This document shows positions 27,243 to 36,100 of a stretch of DNA of 64,000 nucleotides, piece after piece (position 1 is the first letter of the stretch; the number at the start of each line of letters is the position of its first letter). The translations under genes and the position numbers were made by a program. Origin of the DNA: Ilumatobacter sp. (lineage in GTDB: Bacteria > Actinomycetota > Acidimicrobiia > Acidimicrobiales > Ilumatobacteraceae); contig REDU01000070.1 of assembly GCA_007693335.1 (NCBI GenBank), positions 1 through 64,000 of the forward strand, in the 5' to 3' direction. A model generated the notes under the pieces. That model saw only the letters and a program-made list of their open reading frames with translations. It was not told the DNA's origin and did not search any database.

Positions 27243-27635
27243 TCAGGACAGCAGCCTCGCCTTCTGCTGGGCGAACTCGGCGTCGGTGATCACACCCTGC
27301 TGCTGCAGAGCGACGAGCTTGGTCAACTCATCAGCGGTGCTCCCCGACGAAACGGTCCGCTTGATGTAGGACTGGAACGCCGCCTCGTGCGCTGCGGCCT
27401 GCTCGATGTCACGGTCGGTCATCGAGCCGCCTCGCACGATCAGGTACAGCAGGACGCCGAGCCAGGGCAGCACGACCACGAACAACGCCCAGAACGCCTT
27501 CTTCGCGCCACCGATGTCGCCGCTGCGGAAGATGTCGACGATCACCCGGAACACCAGCAGGATCCAGGCGACCCACAAGAACCACCACATCAACGTCCAG
27601 AACATGCCGAGCAGTGGATAGTCGTACGCAATCAC
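27243..27635 (-). CDS. Small membrane protein: PLD-nuclease-N-type helices plus SHOCT domain
   Basis: 130 aa. Two transmembrane helices (LMWWFLWVAWILLVFRVIVD and AFWALFVVVLPWLGVLLYLI, with the RGGSM turn typical of the PLDc_N domain) are followed by a short C-terminal SHOCT motif (ADELTKLVALQQQGVITDAE, then FAQQKARLL). Such proteins are common stress or envelope accessories without a known reaction. Located 17 bp upstream of the SulP gene on the same strand. Confidence 0.82.
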   Translation of the reverse strand: MIAYDYPLLGMFWTLMWWFLWVAWILLVFRVIVDIFRSGDIGGAKKAFWALFVVVLPWLGVLLYLIVRGGSMTDRDIEQAAAHEAAFQSYIKRTVSSGSTADELTKLVALQQQGVITDAEFAQQKARLLS

Positions 27636-27687
27636 GGTGAAGCACTCTCCTTGTTGGGTTTCTTGGCGTTCTCGGTAGCTCTCGAAC

Positions 27688-28575
27688 TCACGGTGACGGG
27701 ACCGCCGGAGTGACCGTGATCGGTGTGCCGGTGCCCGACAGACGGCCGATCAGCGGCGCGGACGGCAAGAGGACGAGGAGCGACACGACCGAGCCGACCA
27801 GCACGAAGGTCAACGTCTGGGTGCCGGGGAAGTTCTGCGTGGCGACCACCAGGGCGGCGGACAGGTTGCGCTGCCCCGTTCCCAACGCCACGACGCTTCG
27901 GGTGCCCGGATCGCGACCTCCGACCGCCCATCCCACCGCACACGACACCACGACGAGGCCCACGATGGCGATGAACCCCCGGGTTCCCACCAGATCGAGG
28001 GCGTTCTCGACGTTGAGTCCGAGCGCGACGACCACCAGCACGATGACGGCCACGCTCGACGTCTTGGCGAGCAAGGGCTGGTACTCCGCGGCCACGTCCG
28101 GCCAGTTGGCACGCACCGCCAGCGCGATCGCCAACGGCACGAGCATCAGCACCACGAGTGACTTCGCGATCGACCACGCACCGATCGACACGCCCTCGAG
28201 CAGCCAGGGCAGCATGAGCGGCAGGAAGATCACGGTAGCCACCATGAGCACGACCATGAGCCCGACCGCGAAGGCGATGTCTCCGTTCGCGCCCTGTACC
28301 AACTTGGGCAGGAACGGCGCACCAGCAGCCAGACCGATGATGAGGAGACCGTCCCTCAACTGAGGATCGAGCGACAAGCCCTCGGCGATCCCGAGCGCCG
28401 CCAGCGGCACCACCACGAAGTTGACGGCCAGCGCCCCCACGACGATCGGCCACCGCCGCAACGGCTCGAGGATCATCGGGACCGTCAAACTCAGGCCCAT
28501 GGCGACCATACTGGTCACCACGAACGCGACCCCCGACAGCTTGGCGATGATCTCGAGCAACTGGGTGGCGGTCAC
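27688..28575 (-). CDS. BASS-type (bile acid:sodium symporter family) transporter
   Basis: 295 aa with about 9-10 transmembrane helices. Pattern VTSMVAMGLSLTVPMILEPL at the N-terminus and LGTGQRNLSAALVVATQNFP, the BASS core region with the conserved Gln-Arg-Asn, toward the C-terminus. Family members move bile acids, pantoate, 2-oxo acids or other organic anions with Na+. GTG start. Its position 21 bp after the alkyl sulfatase suggests uptake of an anionic substrate for that pathway. Confidence 0.82.
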   Translation of the reverse strand: MTATQLLEIIAKLSGVAFVVTSMVAMGLSLTVPMILEPLRRWPIVVGALAVNFVVVPLAALGIAEGLSLDPQLRDGLLIIGLAAGAPFLPKLVQGANGDIAFAVGLMVVLMVATVIFLPLMLPWLLEGVSIGAWSIAKSLVVLMLVPLAIALAVRANWPDVAAEYQPLLAKTSSVAVIVLVVVALGLNVENALDLVGTRGFIAIVGLVVVSCAVGWAVGGRDPGTRSVVALGTGQRNLSAALVVATQNFPGTQTLTFVLVGSVVSLLVLLPSAPLIGRLSGTGTPITVTPAVPSP

Positions 28576-28596
28576 GCTCGGCTGCGCTTCCCACCC

Positions 28597-30486
28597 TCAG
28601 GGGGTGACGATGCTGAAGTCGGGGTCGACGGGCCCGAGGAGCCCCACGAGGTTCGCCATGGCGGACGGGTCGCCGTCGATCGTGACGGTGCCGTCGCCGA
28701 GTGCTGCCGCCAGATCGACCTGCCCGATGACGACACCGATGAGCGAGCGCCGACTGAGGGTGAATCGGGTGATGTCGGCTGGCGCCTCCGTGACGGTGCG
28801 GTGGTGGAGCACACCGTTGCGCAGCTCGACGACGTAGGTGGTGTCTTCGTCGGTGATCGTCCACGCGGTCACGATGTGCTCGTCCCACGCCCGCGGTCCG
28901 TCGACCCGGACGGCGATGCTGTCGAAGACCTGCGACACGCTGAGGGAGTAGGCGATGTCGGGTGACGTGGTGGCTGGTGTGCCGAAGTTGCCCGACCTGA
29001 GCTCGGCAGCGCCGGCGAGGTAGGCGTTGCGCCAGGTGCCGTTCTCGGCGCCGAAGCCGAGTTGCTCGAGCGCGTCGGCGAGCACCGTGCGGGCCTGGTC
29101 GTCGGTGTCGTCGGCGAAGACGAGGTGCTTGCCGACTTCTGCGCACCAGCGGTAGTCGCCGTCGTCCCACGCCTGCCGGGCCACCGCGAGCGCACGGTCC
29201 CGGCCACCCATGGCTGCCACGTACCGCTCGGCCACCTGCTCGGGCGGATGCGGCCACAGGTTCGCCGGGTTCGCGTCGTACCAGCCCATGTAGCGCTGGT
29301 AGATCGCCTTCACGTTGTGGCTCACCGAGCCGTAGTAGCCGTGGGTGTGCCACTGCTGGGCGAGCGCCGGCGGCGTCTCGAGCAGCTCGGCGATCTCGGC
29401 GCCGGTGTAGCCCTGGTTGATCATGCGCAGCGTCTGGTCGTGCAGGTACAGGTACATGTCGCGCTGCATCGCGAGGAACTCGACGGCGCGTTCGCGGCCC
29501 CAGGTGGGCCAGTGGTGCGAGGCGAACACCAGGTCGAGGTCGTCTCCGAACAACGAGATCGTCTCGGTGAGGTAGTGCGCCCACGCATGGGCGTCGCGCA
29601 CGACCGCACCGCGGATGGTGAGGACGTTGTGCAGCGTGTGCGAGGTGTTCTCCGCCGTGCACAAGGCGCGGTGTTGCGGGAAGAAGAAGTTCATCTCCGC
29701 GGGCGCCTCGGTACCAGGTGTCATCTGGAACACGATCTCCACGCCGTCGACCGTCAGCGTCTGTCCGGTGTGGGTGATGTCGATGGTCGGGGCGATCAAT
29801 GAGACCGTGCCGGTCGAGGTCGTCTGACCCAACCCGGCACCGATCTGCCCTGACGGTCCACGCTCGAGGGCGGCGCCGTACATGTAGCCCGAACGGCGCA
29901 GCATCGCCGTGCCGGCGAAGACGTTCTCGGCCACGGCGTGGTGCATGAACCCCTCGGGCGCGATGACGTCGACCTCGCCGGCGTCCACCTGCTCGTCGGT
30001 GATGATGCCCTTCACGCCGCCGAAGTGATCCGCGTGGGAATGGGTATAGATCATGGCCTTCACCGGCCGCTCACCGCGATGCTCGCAGTACAGGGCGAAC
30101 GCCGCAGCAGCGGTCTCGGAGCTGATCAGCGGGTCGATCACGATGACTCCGGTGTCACCCTCGACGACGCTCATGACCGACAGGTCGTACCCGCGCAGCT
30201 GGTAGATGCCGGGCGTCACCTCGAACAGCCCGTCCTCGATCAGCAACTGCCCCTGACGCCACAGGCTCGGGTTCGCCGTGTCCGGAGCGTCGGTTTCGCG
30301 CATGAAGTCGTAGGCATCGAGATCCCACACGACCCGACCATCCGCGGCCCGCACCTGCCGGTCGGTCGACCGGCCGATGAATCCCCTGCGGGCGTCGTCG
30401 AAATCCTGCCGATCGTGCATCGGCAGCGCCGCCGCCATCGCATCGATGGCTGCACGGGTTGCCGGGGTCGCTGTCGGCTCGGTCAC
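28597..30486 (-). CDS. SdsA1-like alkyl sulfatase
   Basis: 629 aa. Metallo-beta-lactamase domain with the Zn motif IYTHSHADHFGG, then APEGFMHHAVAENVFAG, TPGTEAPAEMNFFFP and LFASHH-type His ligands; helical dimerisation domain (ANPANLWPHPPEQVAERYVA); C-terminal SCP2-like domain (DGTVTIDGDPSAMANLVGLL). It hydrolyses primary alkyl sulfates such as SDS to alcohol and sulfate. No Sec signal is visible, so it may act inside the cell. GTG 30486 is chosen because AGAGGAGAG lies 6 nt upstream. Confidence 0.9.
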   Translation of the reverse strand: MTEPTATPATRAAIDAMAAALPMHDRQDFDDARRGFIGRSTDRQVRAADGRVVWDLDAYDFMRETDAPDTANPSLWRQGQLLIEDGLFEVTPGIYQLRGYDLSVMSVVEGDTGVIVIDPLISSETAAAAFALYCEHRGERPVKAMIYTHSHADHFGGVKGIITDEQVDAGEVDVIAPEGFMHHAVAENVFAGTAMLRRSGYMYGAALERGPSGQIGAGLGQTTSTGTVSLIAPTIDITHTGQTLTVDGVEIVFQMTPGTEAPAEMNFFFPQHRALCTAENTSHTLHNVLTIRGAVVRDAHAWAHYLTETISLFGDDLDLVFASHHWPTWGRERAVEFLAMQRDMYLYLHDQTLRMINQGYTGAEIAELLETPPALAQQWHTHGYYGSVSHNVKAIYQRYMGWYDANPANLWPHPPEQVAERYVAAMGGRDRALAVARQAWDDGDYRWCAEVGKHLVFADDTDDQARTVLADALEQLGFGAENGTWRNAYLAGAAELRSGNFGTPATTSPDIAYSLSVSQVFDSIAVRVDGPRAWDEHIVTAWTITDEDTTYVVELRNGVLHHRTVTEAPADITRFTLSRRSLIGVVIGQVDLAAALGDGTVTIDGDPSAMANLVGLLGPVDPDFSIVTP

Positions 30487-30545
30487 GGGACTCTCCTCTG
30501 GGTGATGTGAACTCGAGTGTCCACGGCCGGCTGCAGCCGACGGCT

Positions 30546-30558
30546 CCCCCGAAGGGGG
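30546..30558 (-). terminator. GC hairpin after the monooxygenase gene
   Basis: CCCCC-GAA-GGGGG forms a tight hairpin about 100 nt past the monooxygenase stop; a palindrome CGGCTGCAGCCG (30528-30539) follows. There is no U-tract, as often in high-GC actinobacteria. Confidence 0.4.
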
Positions 30559-30660
30559 TGATTCAGCGGCCTCCCAGCGCACGCAGCACGGTGAGACGTA
30601 GCACGGTGAGATCGAGCACGGCGTACACCAGCACCGGAACGCTGAGGCGGGTCAACGGCG

Positions 30661-32451
30661 TCAGTCGATCGGTGTCCGGACGAGACCGGGCATGGTGCCC
30701 TCGGCGCGCCAGCCGGCCAGGATGTCCCGGAACTTCACGGCGCTGTCCATGAAGGCGCCCGGGCGGCCACCGCTCGCGTCGGGCATCTGGAGCTCGCCGT
30801 TCAGGTAGCCGGGCGTGCACCCGATGAAATAGGTGGCGTACGGACCGAGCGTGCTGGCGATCACCTGATACCAGTCCTCCTCGGCGGCCACCTCGGGCTG
30901 CACGATGACGTTCTCATCGAGTGCCCTCTTGATGACCCACGCAGTGTGCTCGGCTGCCTTGGTGGAGGCGTAGGCGATGTTGATGTGCTGGCCCGCCTGG
31001 ATATGGCCGTTCATGCACAGGTTCGGGAACCCGTGCGTGAACACCCCGTGCAGCGTGTACGGACCGTGCCGCCAGGCATCGGACATGGAGATGCCACCCT
31101 CACCGATCGGGTCGAAGCCGAGGCGGTGGGTGTAGAAGGTGGTGGGCGCGTCGAAGCCGGTGGCGTAGACGATGAAGTCGAGTTCGTACTCGGTGTCACC
31201 GACCACGATGCCTTTGTCGGTGATGCGGTCCACGCCACGGCCGTCGGTGTCCACCAAGGTGACGTTGTCGCGGTTGAACGCCGGGAGGTACTCGTCGTGG
31301 AAGCAGGGGCGCTTGCAGCTGACGCCGTACCACGGCTTGAGCTTCTCGGCGGTCTCCTGGTCCTCCACGATGTCGGTGATGCGCTGGCGCACCTTCTCCA
31401 TCAGTTCGAAGTCGAGCAGCTTGAGCTCGGCCGCCTCCTGCTCGTCCTCCGGATCCTTCTTCACATCCACGGCGAACATCTCGGTCCAGCCGTCCTGGAC
31501 GAGGTCCATCGGCGGGTTGGCGCCGGTGGTCATCTCGACGAAGTTCGCCATCCGCTCCTCGTGCCAGCCCGGCTTCGAGGTCATCTCGGCGAACCACGCG
31601 GGGTCGGTGTCACGCTGGTTGCGGGGGCTGACGGACGATGGAGTGCGCTGGAAGACGTAGACGTGCTCGGCGTCCTGGGCGAGCTTGGGTACGGCCTGCA
31701 CCGCGGTGGCCCCGGTACCGATGATGCCGACCACCTTGTCGCGGAGCTTGTCCATCGGTTCCTCGGGACCGCCGCCGGTATACCGGTAGTCCCAGCGGCT
31801 CGTGTGGAACGAGTGGCCTTGGAAGTCTTCGATACCGGGGATCGCGGGCAGCTTCGCTTTGTGGAGCACGCCGCCACAGATCACGACGAAGCGGGCCGAC
31901 AACTCGTCGCCGCGCGTGGTGGTGACCAGCCAGCGTTTGGTGTCCTCGTTCCACTCCATGCCCGTGCAGTCGGTCTGGAACAGGGCGTGCGGGTACATGT
32001 CGAACTTGCGGCCGAGCATCTGGGCGTACTCGAAGATCTCGTGGGCGTGGGCGTACTTGTGCTTCGGCATGTACCCCACCTCCTCGAGGAGCGGGAGGTA
32101 GACGTAGGACTCGACGTCGCACATGCAGCCCGGGTAGCGGTTCCAGTACCAGGTACCGCCGAAGTCCCCGGCCTTGTCGATCATGCGGTACGAGGAGACG
32201 CCCTGTTTGGTGAGGTATGCGGCTGTCGTCATACCGGCCCAGCCGGTCCCGACGATCACCACGTCGGTCTCTTCGACCACCGGGGCCCGTGTGAAGCCCG
32301 GCTCGACGAAGGGATCGGCGTCGAAATCCTTGTCGAGGTCCCGGAGTGAGCGGTACTGGCGCACGCCGGTGGTGAGTCGTTTGATCCGCTCTTGTTCGTA
32401 CCGGCGTTCCAGCTCTTCGGGGGAGAACGTCGGAATCTCGTTGCCTGTCAC
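30661..32451 (-). CDS. Flavin-containing Baeyer-Villiger monooxygenase
   Basis: 596 aa. FAD motif VVIVGTGWAGMTTAAYLTKQ, the BVMO fingerprint F-x-G-x-x-x-H-x-x-x-W seen as FQGHSFHTSRW, and an NADPH Rossmann (VVGIIGTGATAVQAVPKLAQ). GGTWYWNRYPGCMCDVESY and FIVYATGFDAP also match the cyclohexanone/cyclopentadecanone monooxygenase group. It inserts oxygen next to a ketone to give an ester or lactone. GTG start with GGAGGG upstream. Downstream of the hydrolase-dikinase fusion gene on the same strand. Confidence 0.92.
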   Translation of the reverse strand: MTGNEIPTFSPEELERRYEQERIKRLTTGVRQYRSLRDLDKDFDADPFVEPGFTRAPVVEETDVVIVGTGWAGMTTAAYLTKQGVSSYRMIDKAGDFGGTWYWNRYPGCMCDVESYVYLPLLEEVGYMPKHKYAHAHEIFEYAQMLGRKFDMYPHALFQTDCTGMEWNEDTKRWLVTTTRGDELSARFVVICGGVLHKAKLPAIPGIEDFQGHSFHTSRWDYRYTGGGPEEPMDKLRDKVVGIIGTGATAVQAVPKLAQDAEHVYVFQRTPSSVSPRNQRDTDPAWFAEMTSKPGWHEERMANFVEMTTGANPPMDLVQDGWTEMFAVDVKKDPEDEQEAAELKLLDFELMEKVRQRITDIVEDQETAEKLKPWYGVSCKRPCFHDEYLPAFNRDNVTLVDTDGRGVDRITDKGIVVGDTEYELDFIVYATGFDAPTTFYTHRLGFDPIGEGGISMSDAWRHGPYTLHGVFTHGFPNLCMNGHIQAGQHINIAYASTKAAEHTAWVIKRALDENVIVQPEVAAEEDWYQVIASTLGPYATYFIGCTPGYLNGELQMPDASGGRPGAFMDSAVKFRDILAGWRAEGTMPGLVRTPID

Positions 32452-32455
32452 AGGT

Positions 32456-32488
32456 TTCGTCCCTCCAGAATCGCATTGTCGGGACGAA
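32456..32488. promoter_or_regulatory. Inverted repeat in the monooxygenase leader
   Basis: TTCGTCCC (32456-32463) and GGGACGAA (32481-32488) are perfect 8-bp inverted arms 17 nt apart, just upstream of the monooxygenase GTG. This could be an operator; no regulator gene is adjacent. Confidence 0.35.
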
Positions 32489-32559
32489 GCTACCGTTCGG
32501 GCACCTGCCGACGGTCTACCCGGCGTGTCATCGGGCCGACACCCAGCGCTCGCTGGCGC

Positions 32560-35388
32560 TCACGGCGCCGTGGCGGGGGCGAGGAGCTCGACGGTGCCGC
32601 GGCGACCGTCGACACGGATCCGGTCACCGGTTCGCGCCCGGGCGCGCAGGCCGGCCACGTTGGTGACCGATGGCAACCCGAGCTCGCGTAGCAGGATCGA
32701 GCCGTGGGAGAGGTCGCCGCCGATCTCGACCGCCACCCCGGCCACCAGACCGAACGAGGCCATCCAGCCCGGCTCGACGCTCGGCGCCACCAGCACGGTG
32801 GTGGCCGGATCGAAGCCGTCGGGCAACTCGTGGGCCGGCTCGTCGAGCACCCAGGCCACTCCCTCGACGCTGCGAGCGACCAGACCGATCCCACCCAGCA
32901 CCGACGAGGTCGCGCCATCGGGTCCGCCATCGGCCACCGGGTCGAGCGGGCCGAAGCGTCGAACCACCTCGGGGATCGGGCGGGCCCGCCGCGCGTCCTG
33001 CTCCGCACGGCGCTGCGCGAGCAGTTCGGGTGTCGGGAGCTCACCGCGGTCGAGCGCGACGACTTCGTCGATGTCGAGCAGCCACAGTTCGTCGTCTGCG
33101 ACCCCCGCATCGGCGGCGAGACGGAGCAGGTCCCGCCGGATCGCCAGGAACGAGCGCATCGCGTCGGCGCGGAACTGCTCGCGGGCCGCCATCGGCCGGC
33201 GAGCCAGCAGCCACAGCGGCCAGGTCAGCCGCCCCCGCGCCGTGCGGCGGGGCGGGGTGGCCCCGGCTCGCTGCGCCCCACCGAGCGCGAGCACCGGTGC
33301 CGGGTCCTCGACGTAGCGCGGACGGGCGAGATCTGACTCGTAGATGCCGCGATGGCCGTGCTGCTCGAGCCAGTCGTCGATGCCCATCGACCCCAGATCG
33401 GCGAGCATCCGGCTCGTGGCGGTTCGCTGGCGAGCGGCGTGCTCCTCGAGGACGCCGAGCTTGCGCAGTAGGGCGGTCGGCCCGCTCGCAGCGGTGTTGA
33501 GCGCGGTCATCCCGTCGACGGTCGTGACGTGTGCGGTGCGAGCGCGACGCACCGCCTCGACGAGATCGGCGGCCGGAGTGGCGACGAGCGCGTCGAGCTC
33601 CGCCAACCGGCTCCGGGCGTACCCGAGCGCGCCGAGCTGGGCCAGACCCATGCGAGCGAGCACCGGCGCCCGTCGCACGACTCTCGCCGGACGGGGCCCG
33701 GCCGCCACATGGTCGGCCCCACCGATCGAGTCGGTCACCAGCCGGGTGGGCAGCCCCAGCGAACGGACCAGATCAGTCATGAGTGACAGATTGATGAGCG
33801 GCCGACCGTCGAACACCTCGATGAACGGGCGATCGGTCGGGAGCGCGGGGTCGAACCGTCGGTAGTACTCGAACAGCTCGCGGGAGCCGGCGGCGATGAG
33901 CGAGGTCATGAACACCGATGGTGGATCGGGGAGGATCTCGCGGTGGTTGGCGATGGTGAACACCTCGTCGCGCACCGGCGACACCGTGACCGGGCGCACC
34001 TGGAGCAGCCAGCACTGTTCCCCGTCGTCGGCCCACTCGACGTCCCACCCCTCGTCACCGAACACCGCACGCACCTCGCGCAGCAACCGGGCGAGCCGCT
34101 GCTGCCACGACGGCCGGCCGCGGTCGGGTCGCTCCCCGGGCCGCAGCCGAGGCAGGGCGATCGACTCGCCGCGCCGCGTGCCACCGACGAGGCCGTCGGC
34201 CAGGCCGGTCACCCACTCGACGAGGTCGTCCTCCCAGCCGGGCTCGCTGAACGCCACCCCGGCCACCAGAGCATCGACCATCTCCATCACGAGCACGTCG
34301 CGCCGCTCCACCGGCGACCCGGTCACATCGCCCGACTCCCGCACCGTCGCCACCGCGGCGGTGAGCAGCTCGCGGTCGCTGGAGTCCACCCCGAGCACCG
34401 TGGCGAACCTGCCGGCGTTCGAGCGGATGTCGCCGTCCTCTGCCGAGAACGCCGACCGCACCGCCACCGGAGCCGCGAGCGGGACGCTCGTCGGGGCTTC
34501 GGATCCGTCCGGCACCACCATGGCGGGCGGCACCAGCACCCCAGCGGCCGCTGCCCGGTCGAGGAGCGCGGCCTTCGATCCGACCCGGTCACCGAGCGTC
34601 GGCACCAGGCGTCCCGTTGCGAGCCGGGGCAGGTCGACCACAGTGCCGCCGGCGAGCATCTCGGCCCAGCCGGCGATCACCGCCGCGTACCGCTCGGGCT
34701 CCTCGACCATCGGGAAGTGACCCCAGCCGGGCACCACGTCGATCACCGACCGTGGCAGCAGCCGGCGATAGTCGTCGACCTGATCGGCGCCCAGCACCCG
34801 GTCGTGATCGCCCCACAGCAGCACCGCCGGCACCTCGACCGGCGCCAGTGCGTCCCACCACTCGGGGGTGATGACGTCGAACATGAGCGAGAAGGACTCA
34901 GCGCGGGCGTACTCGCCGAGGAACCGGTCGACGTATTCACGGGGCACCGCGGACGAGAAGAATCGGCGACCGACCAGCGGTCGGGTGACCCGTGACGAGA
35001 TGCCCCACTGGATGGTGCGTCGCACTGCACGGGGTCGCATCAGCCGTGGGAACCAGCGCCGCTCGAGCCGGGTGCCGACCGGGGCGTGGATGATCAGGCC
35101 GTCGACCGGGTGACGCTGCACCAGGTCGAGCGCGATCGACCCACCGATGCCGTGGCCGAGCAGCACGAGCGGTCGGGGTAGATCGGCGATCTCACGCCAC
35201 AGCACCTCGGCGTGATCGGCCATCGTGACCACGCCCGGCTCGGCGGGTCGGCCACCGAACCCGGGTAGCGTCACCGCCTCGAACCGGATCTCCGTCGGCA
35301 CATGCGGCGCAGCGCGGGCGAACCGGAACCCGCCCCCGCCATTGCCGTGGACGGCCACCAGCGTGACGGTGTGATCGGTCGTGCTCAT
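32560..35388 (-). CDS. Fusion: alpha/beta-hydrolase fold + ATP-grasp + PEP-utiliser-type His domain
   Basis: 942 aa. Residues 1-250 are an alpha/beta-hydrolase fold (VAVHGNGGGGFRFARAAP, Asp in LWGDHDRVLG, His in GWGHFPMVEEP), but the nucleophile elbow is LLGHGIGGS: the Ser is Gly at position 80. Residues about 262-475 match the compact N-terminal ATP-grasp of PEP synthase and rifampin phosphotransferase (VGSKAALLDRAAAAGVLVPP; PVAVRSAFSAEDGD; CWLLQVRPVT). About 480-850 is a helical middle domain. The C-terminus is the swivelling phospho-His domain GGDLSHGSILLRELGLPSV (His895). It is predicted to phosphorylate an unknown substrate with ATP giving AMP and phosphate. ATG overlaps the redoxin stop (ATGA). 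Confidence 0.8.
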   Translation of the reverse strand: MSTTDHTVTLVAVHGNGGGGFRFARAAPHVPTEIRFEAVTLPGFGGRPAEPGVVTMADHAEVLWREIADLPRPLVLLGHGIGGSIALDLVQRHPVDGLIIHAPVGTRLERRWFPRLMRPRAVRRTIQWGISSRVTRPLVGRRFFSSAVPREYVDRFLGEYARAESFSLMFDVITPEWWDALAPVEVPAVLLWGDHDRVLGADQVDDYRRLLPRSVIDVVPGWGHFPMVEEPERYAAVIAGWAEMLAGGTVVDLPRLATGRLVPTLGDRVGSKAALLDRAAAAGVLVPPAMVVPDGSEAPTSVPLAAPVAVRSAFSAEDGDIRSNAGRFATVLGVDSSDRELLTAAVATVRESGDVTGSPVERRDVLVMEMVDALVAGVAFSEPGWEDDLVEWVTGLADGLVGGTRRGESIALPRLRPGERPDRGRPSWQQRLARLLREVRAVFGDEGWDVEWADDGEQCWLLQVRPVTVSPVRDEVFTIANHREILPDPPSVFMTSLIAAGSRELFEYYRRFDPALPTDRPFIEVFDGRPLINLSLMTDLVRSLGLPTRLVTDSIGGADHVAAGPRPARVVRRAPVLARMGLAQLGALGYARSRLAELDALVATPAADLVEAVRRARTAHVTTVDGMTALNTAASGPTALLRKLGVLEEHAARQRTATSRMLADLGSMGIDDWLEQHGHRGIYESDLARPRYVEDPAPVLALGGAQRAGATPPRRTARGRLTWPLWLLARRPMAAREQFRADAMRSFLAIRRDLLRLAADAGVADDELWLLDIDEVVALDRGELPTPELLAQRRAEQDARRARPIPEVVRRFGPLDPVADGGPDGATSSVLGGIGLVARSVEGVAWVLDEPAHELPDGFDPATTVLVAPSVEPGWMASFGLVAGVAVEIGGDLSHGSILLRELGLPSVTNVAGLRARARTGDRIRVDGRRGTVELLAPATAP

Positions 35389-35936
35389 GCGGGGCTCCGG
35401 CGGGGGATCTCGTCGAACCGCGGTCGGTCACCGGCGTAGCGGCCGTCCCATCGCCACGTCACCGATTCGCCGTCGACGACCAGCCAGACCGGCAGCGTCC
35501 AGCCGTCGCCGACCTTGCGGCCGATGCGGTGCCCGCGCCGAGCGGCCCGGGCGCCCGCCCGCCACGAACGCAGGCCGAACATCTCGCTCCAGCCGCCACG
35601 GGGTACCCCGAGCGCCTCGTAGAGCACCTTGTCGAGATCGGCGATGCCGATCGGTGGCGGCGCGCCGGGGTCGGCGTTCGTGGTGAGGAACGAGCGGGTG
35701 GCGTCGGGTGGACTCATGAGGACGAACACGGGGGTGGGGAGCGATGGTTCGCGCACGGCGAGCCGGGTGAGGTCGGCGACGACCTCTCGGGGGAACAGTC
35801 AACCGGTATGGCGCAGCAGCACGAGCAGCGTCGGGCCGACAGCCGTCAGATCTCGCAGGGTTCCGACCTCGGCGCCGACCACGTCGATCGCCTGGTCGAG
35901 CAGTTCGGGGTCGAGGGAGTACACACCGTCCATCAT
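35385..35936 (-). CDS. SelU/AhpC-TSA_2-like redoxin with an in-frame TGA (candidate selenoprotein)
   Basis: Read through TGA at 35799-35801, the frame gives 183 residues. It starts MMDGVYSLDPELLDQAID, then TLLVLLRHTG, the TGA at residue 46, then LFPREVVADLTRLAVREPSL. The C-terminal part (LDKVLYEALGVPRGGWSEMF; LVVDGESVTWRWDGRYAGD) keeps the pattern of the peroxiredoxin-like AhpC/TSA_2 family, which includes SelU. Family members carry Cys (or Sec in SelU) after RHxG, so the TGA falls on the catalytic position. The second Cys of a CxxC motif is Pro. Both halves stay in one frame with no indel. A hairpin follows the TGA. Alternative: a gene broken by one nonsense change. Coupled to the hydrolase-dikinase fusion gene. 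Confidence 0.62.
35769..35786 (-). promoter_or_regulatory. SECIS-like hairpin after the in-frame TGA
   Basis: On the minus strand GAGGTCG-TCGC-CGACCTC forms a perfect 7-bp stem starting 12 nt after the TGA, with its loop about 20-23 nt after it. That is inside the 16-37 nt window reported for bacterial SECIS loops. An alternative fold, CGA-GAGGTCG-TCG, exposes GGTC in the loop. Function is inferred from position only. Confidence 0.4.
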
Positions 35937-36100
35937 CCGACGCCGCCGTCCGAGATGCCCAACCGTGCGAGCGGAGTTGGCACGAACCCGCCGATCTCGC
36001 CCAGATCCCTCTCGACGCCGTGACACGCACCACTGAACGGGTGCTGTCTCGGGTAGACAATCCGGGGATGTGACACAGGCGTCCCCGACCGGGTAGGGAG

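Noticed and set aside
30563-30660. Small hydrophobic minus-strand frame after the monooxygenase (ending RLTVLRALGGR)
   Set aside because: Its start would lie inside the monooxygenase gene; no ribosome binding site or independent start codon supports it.
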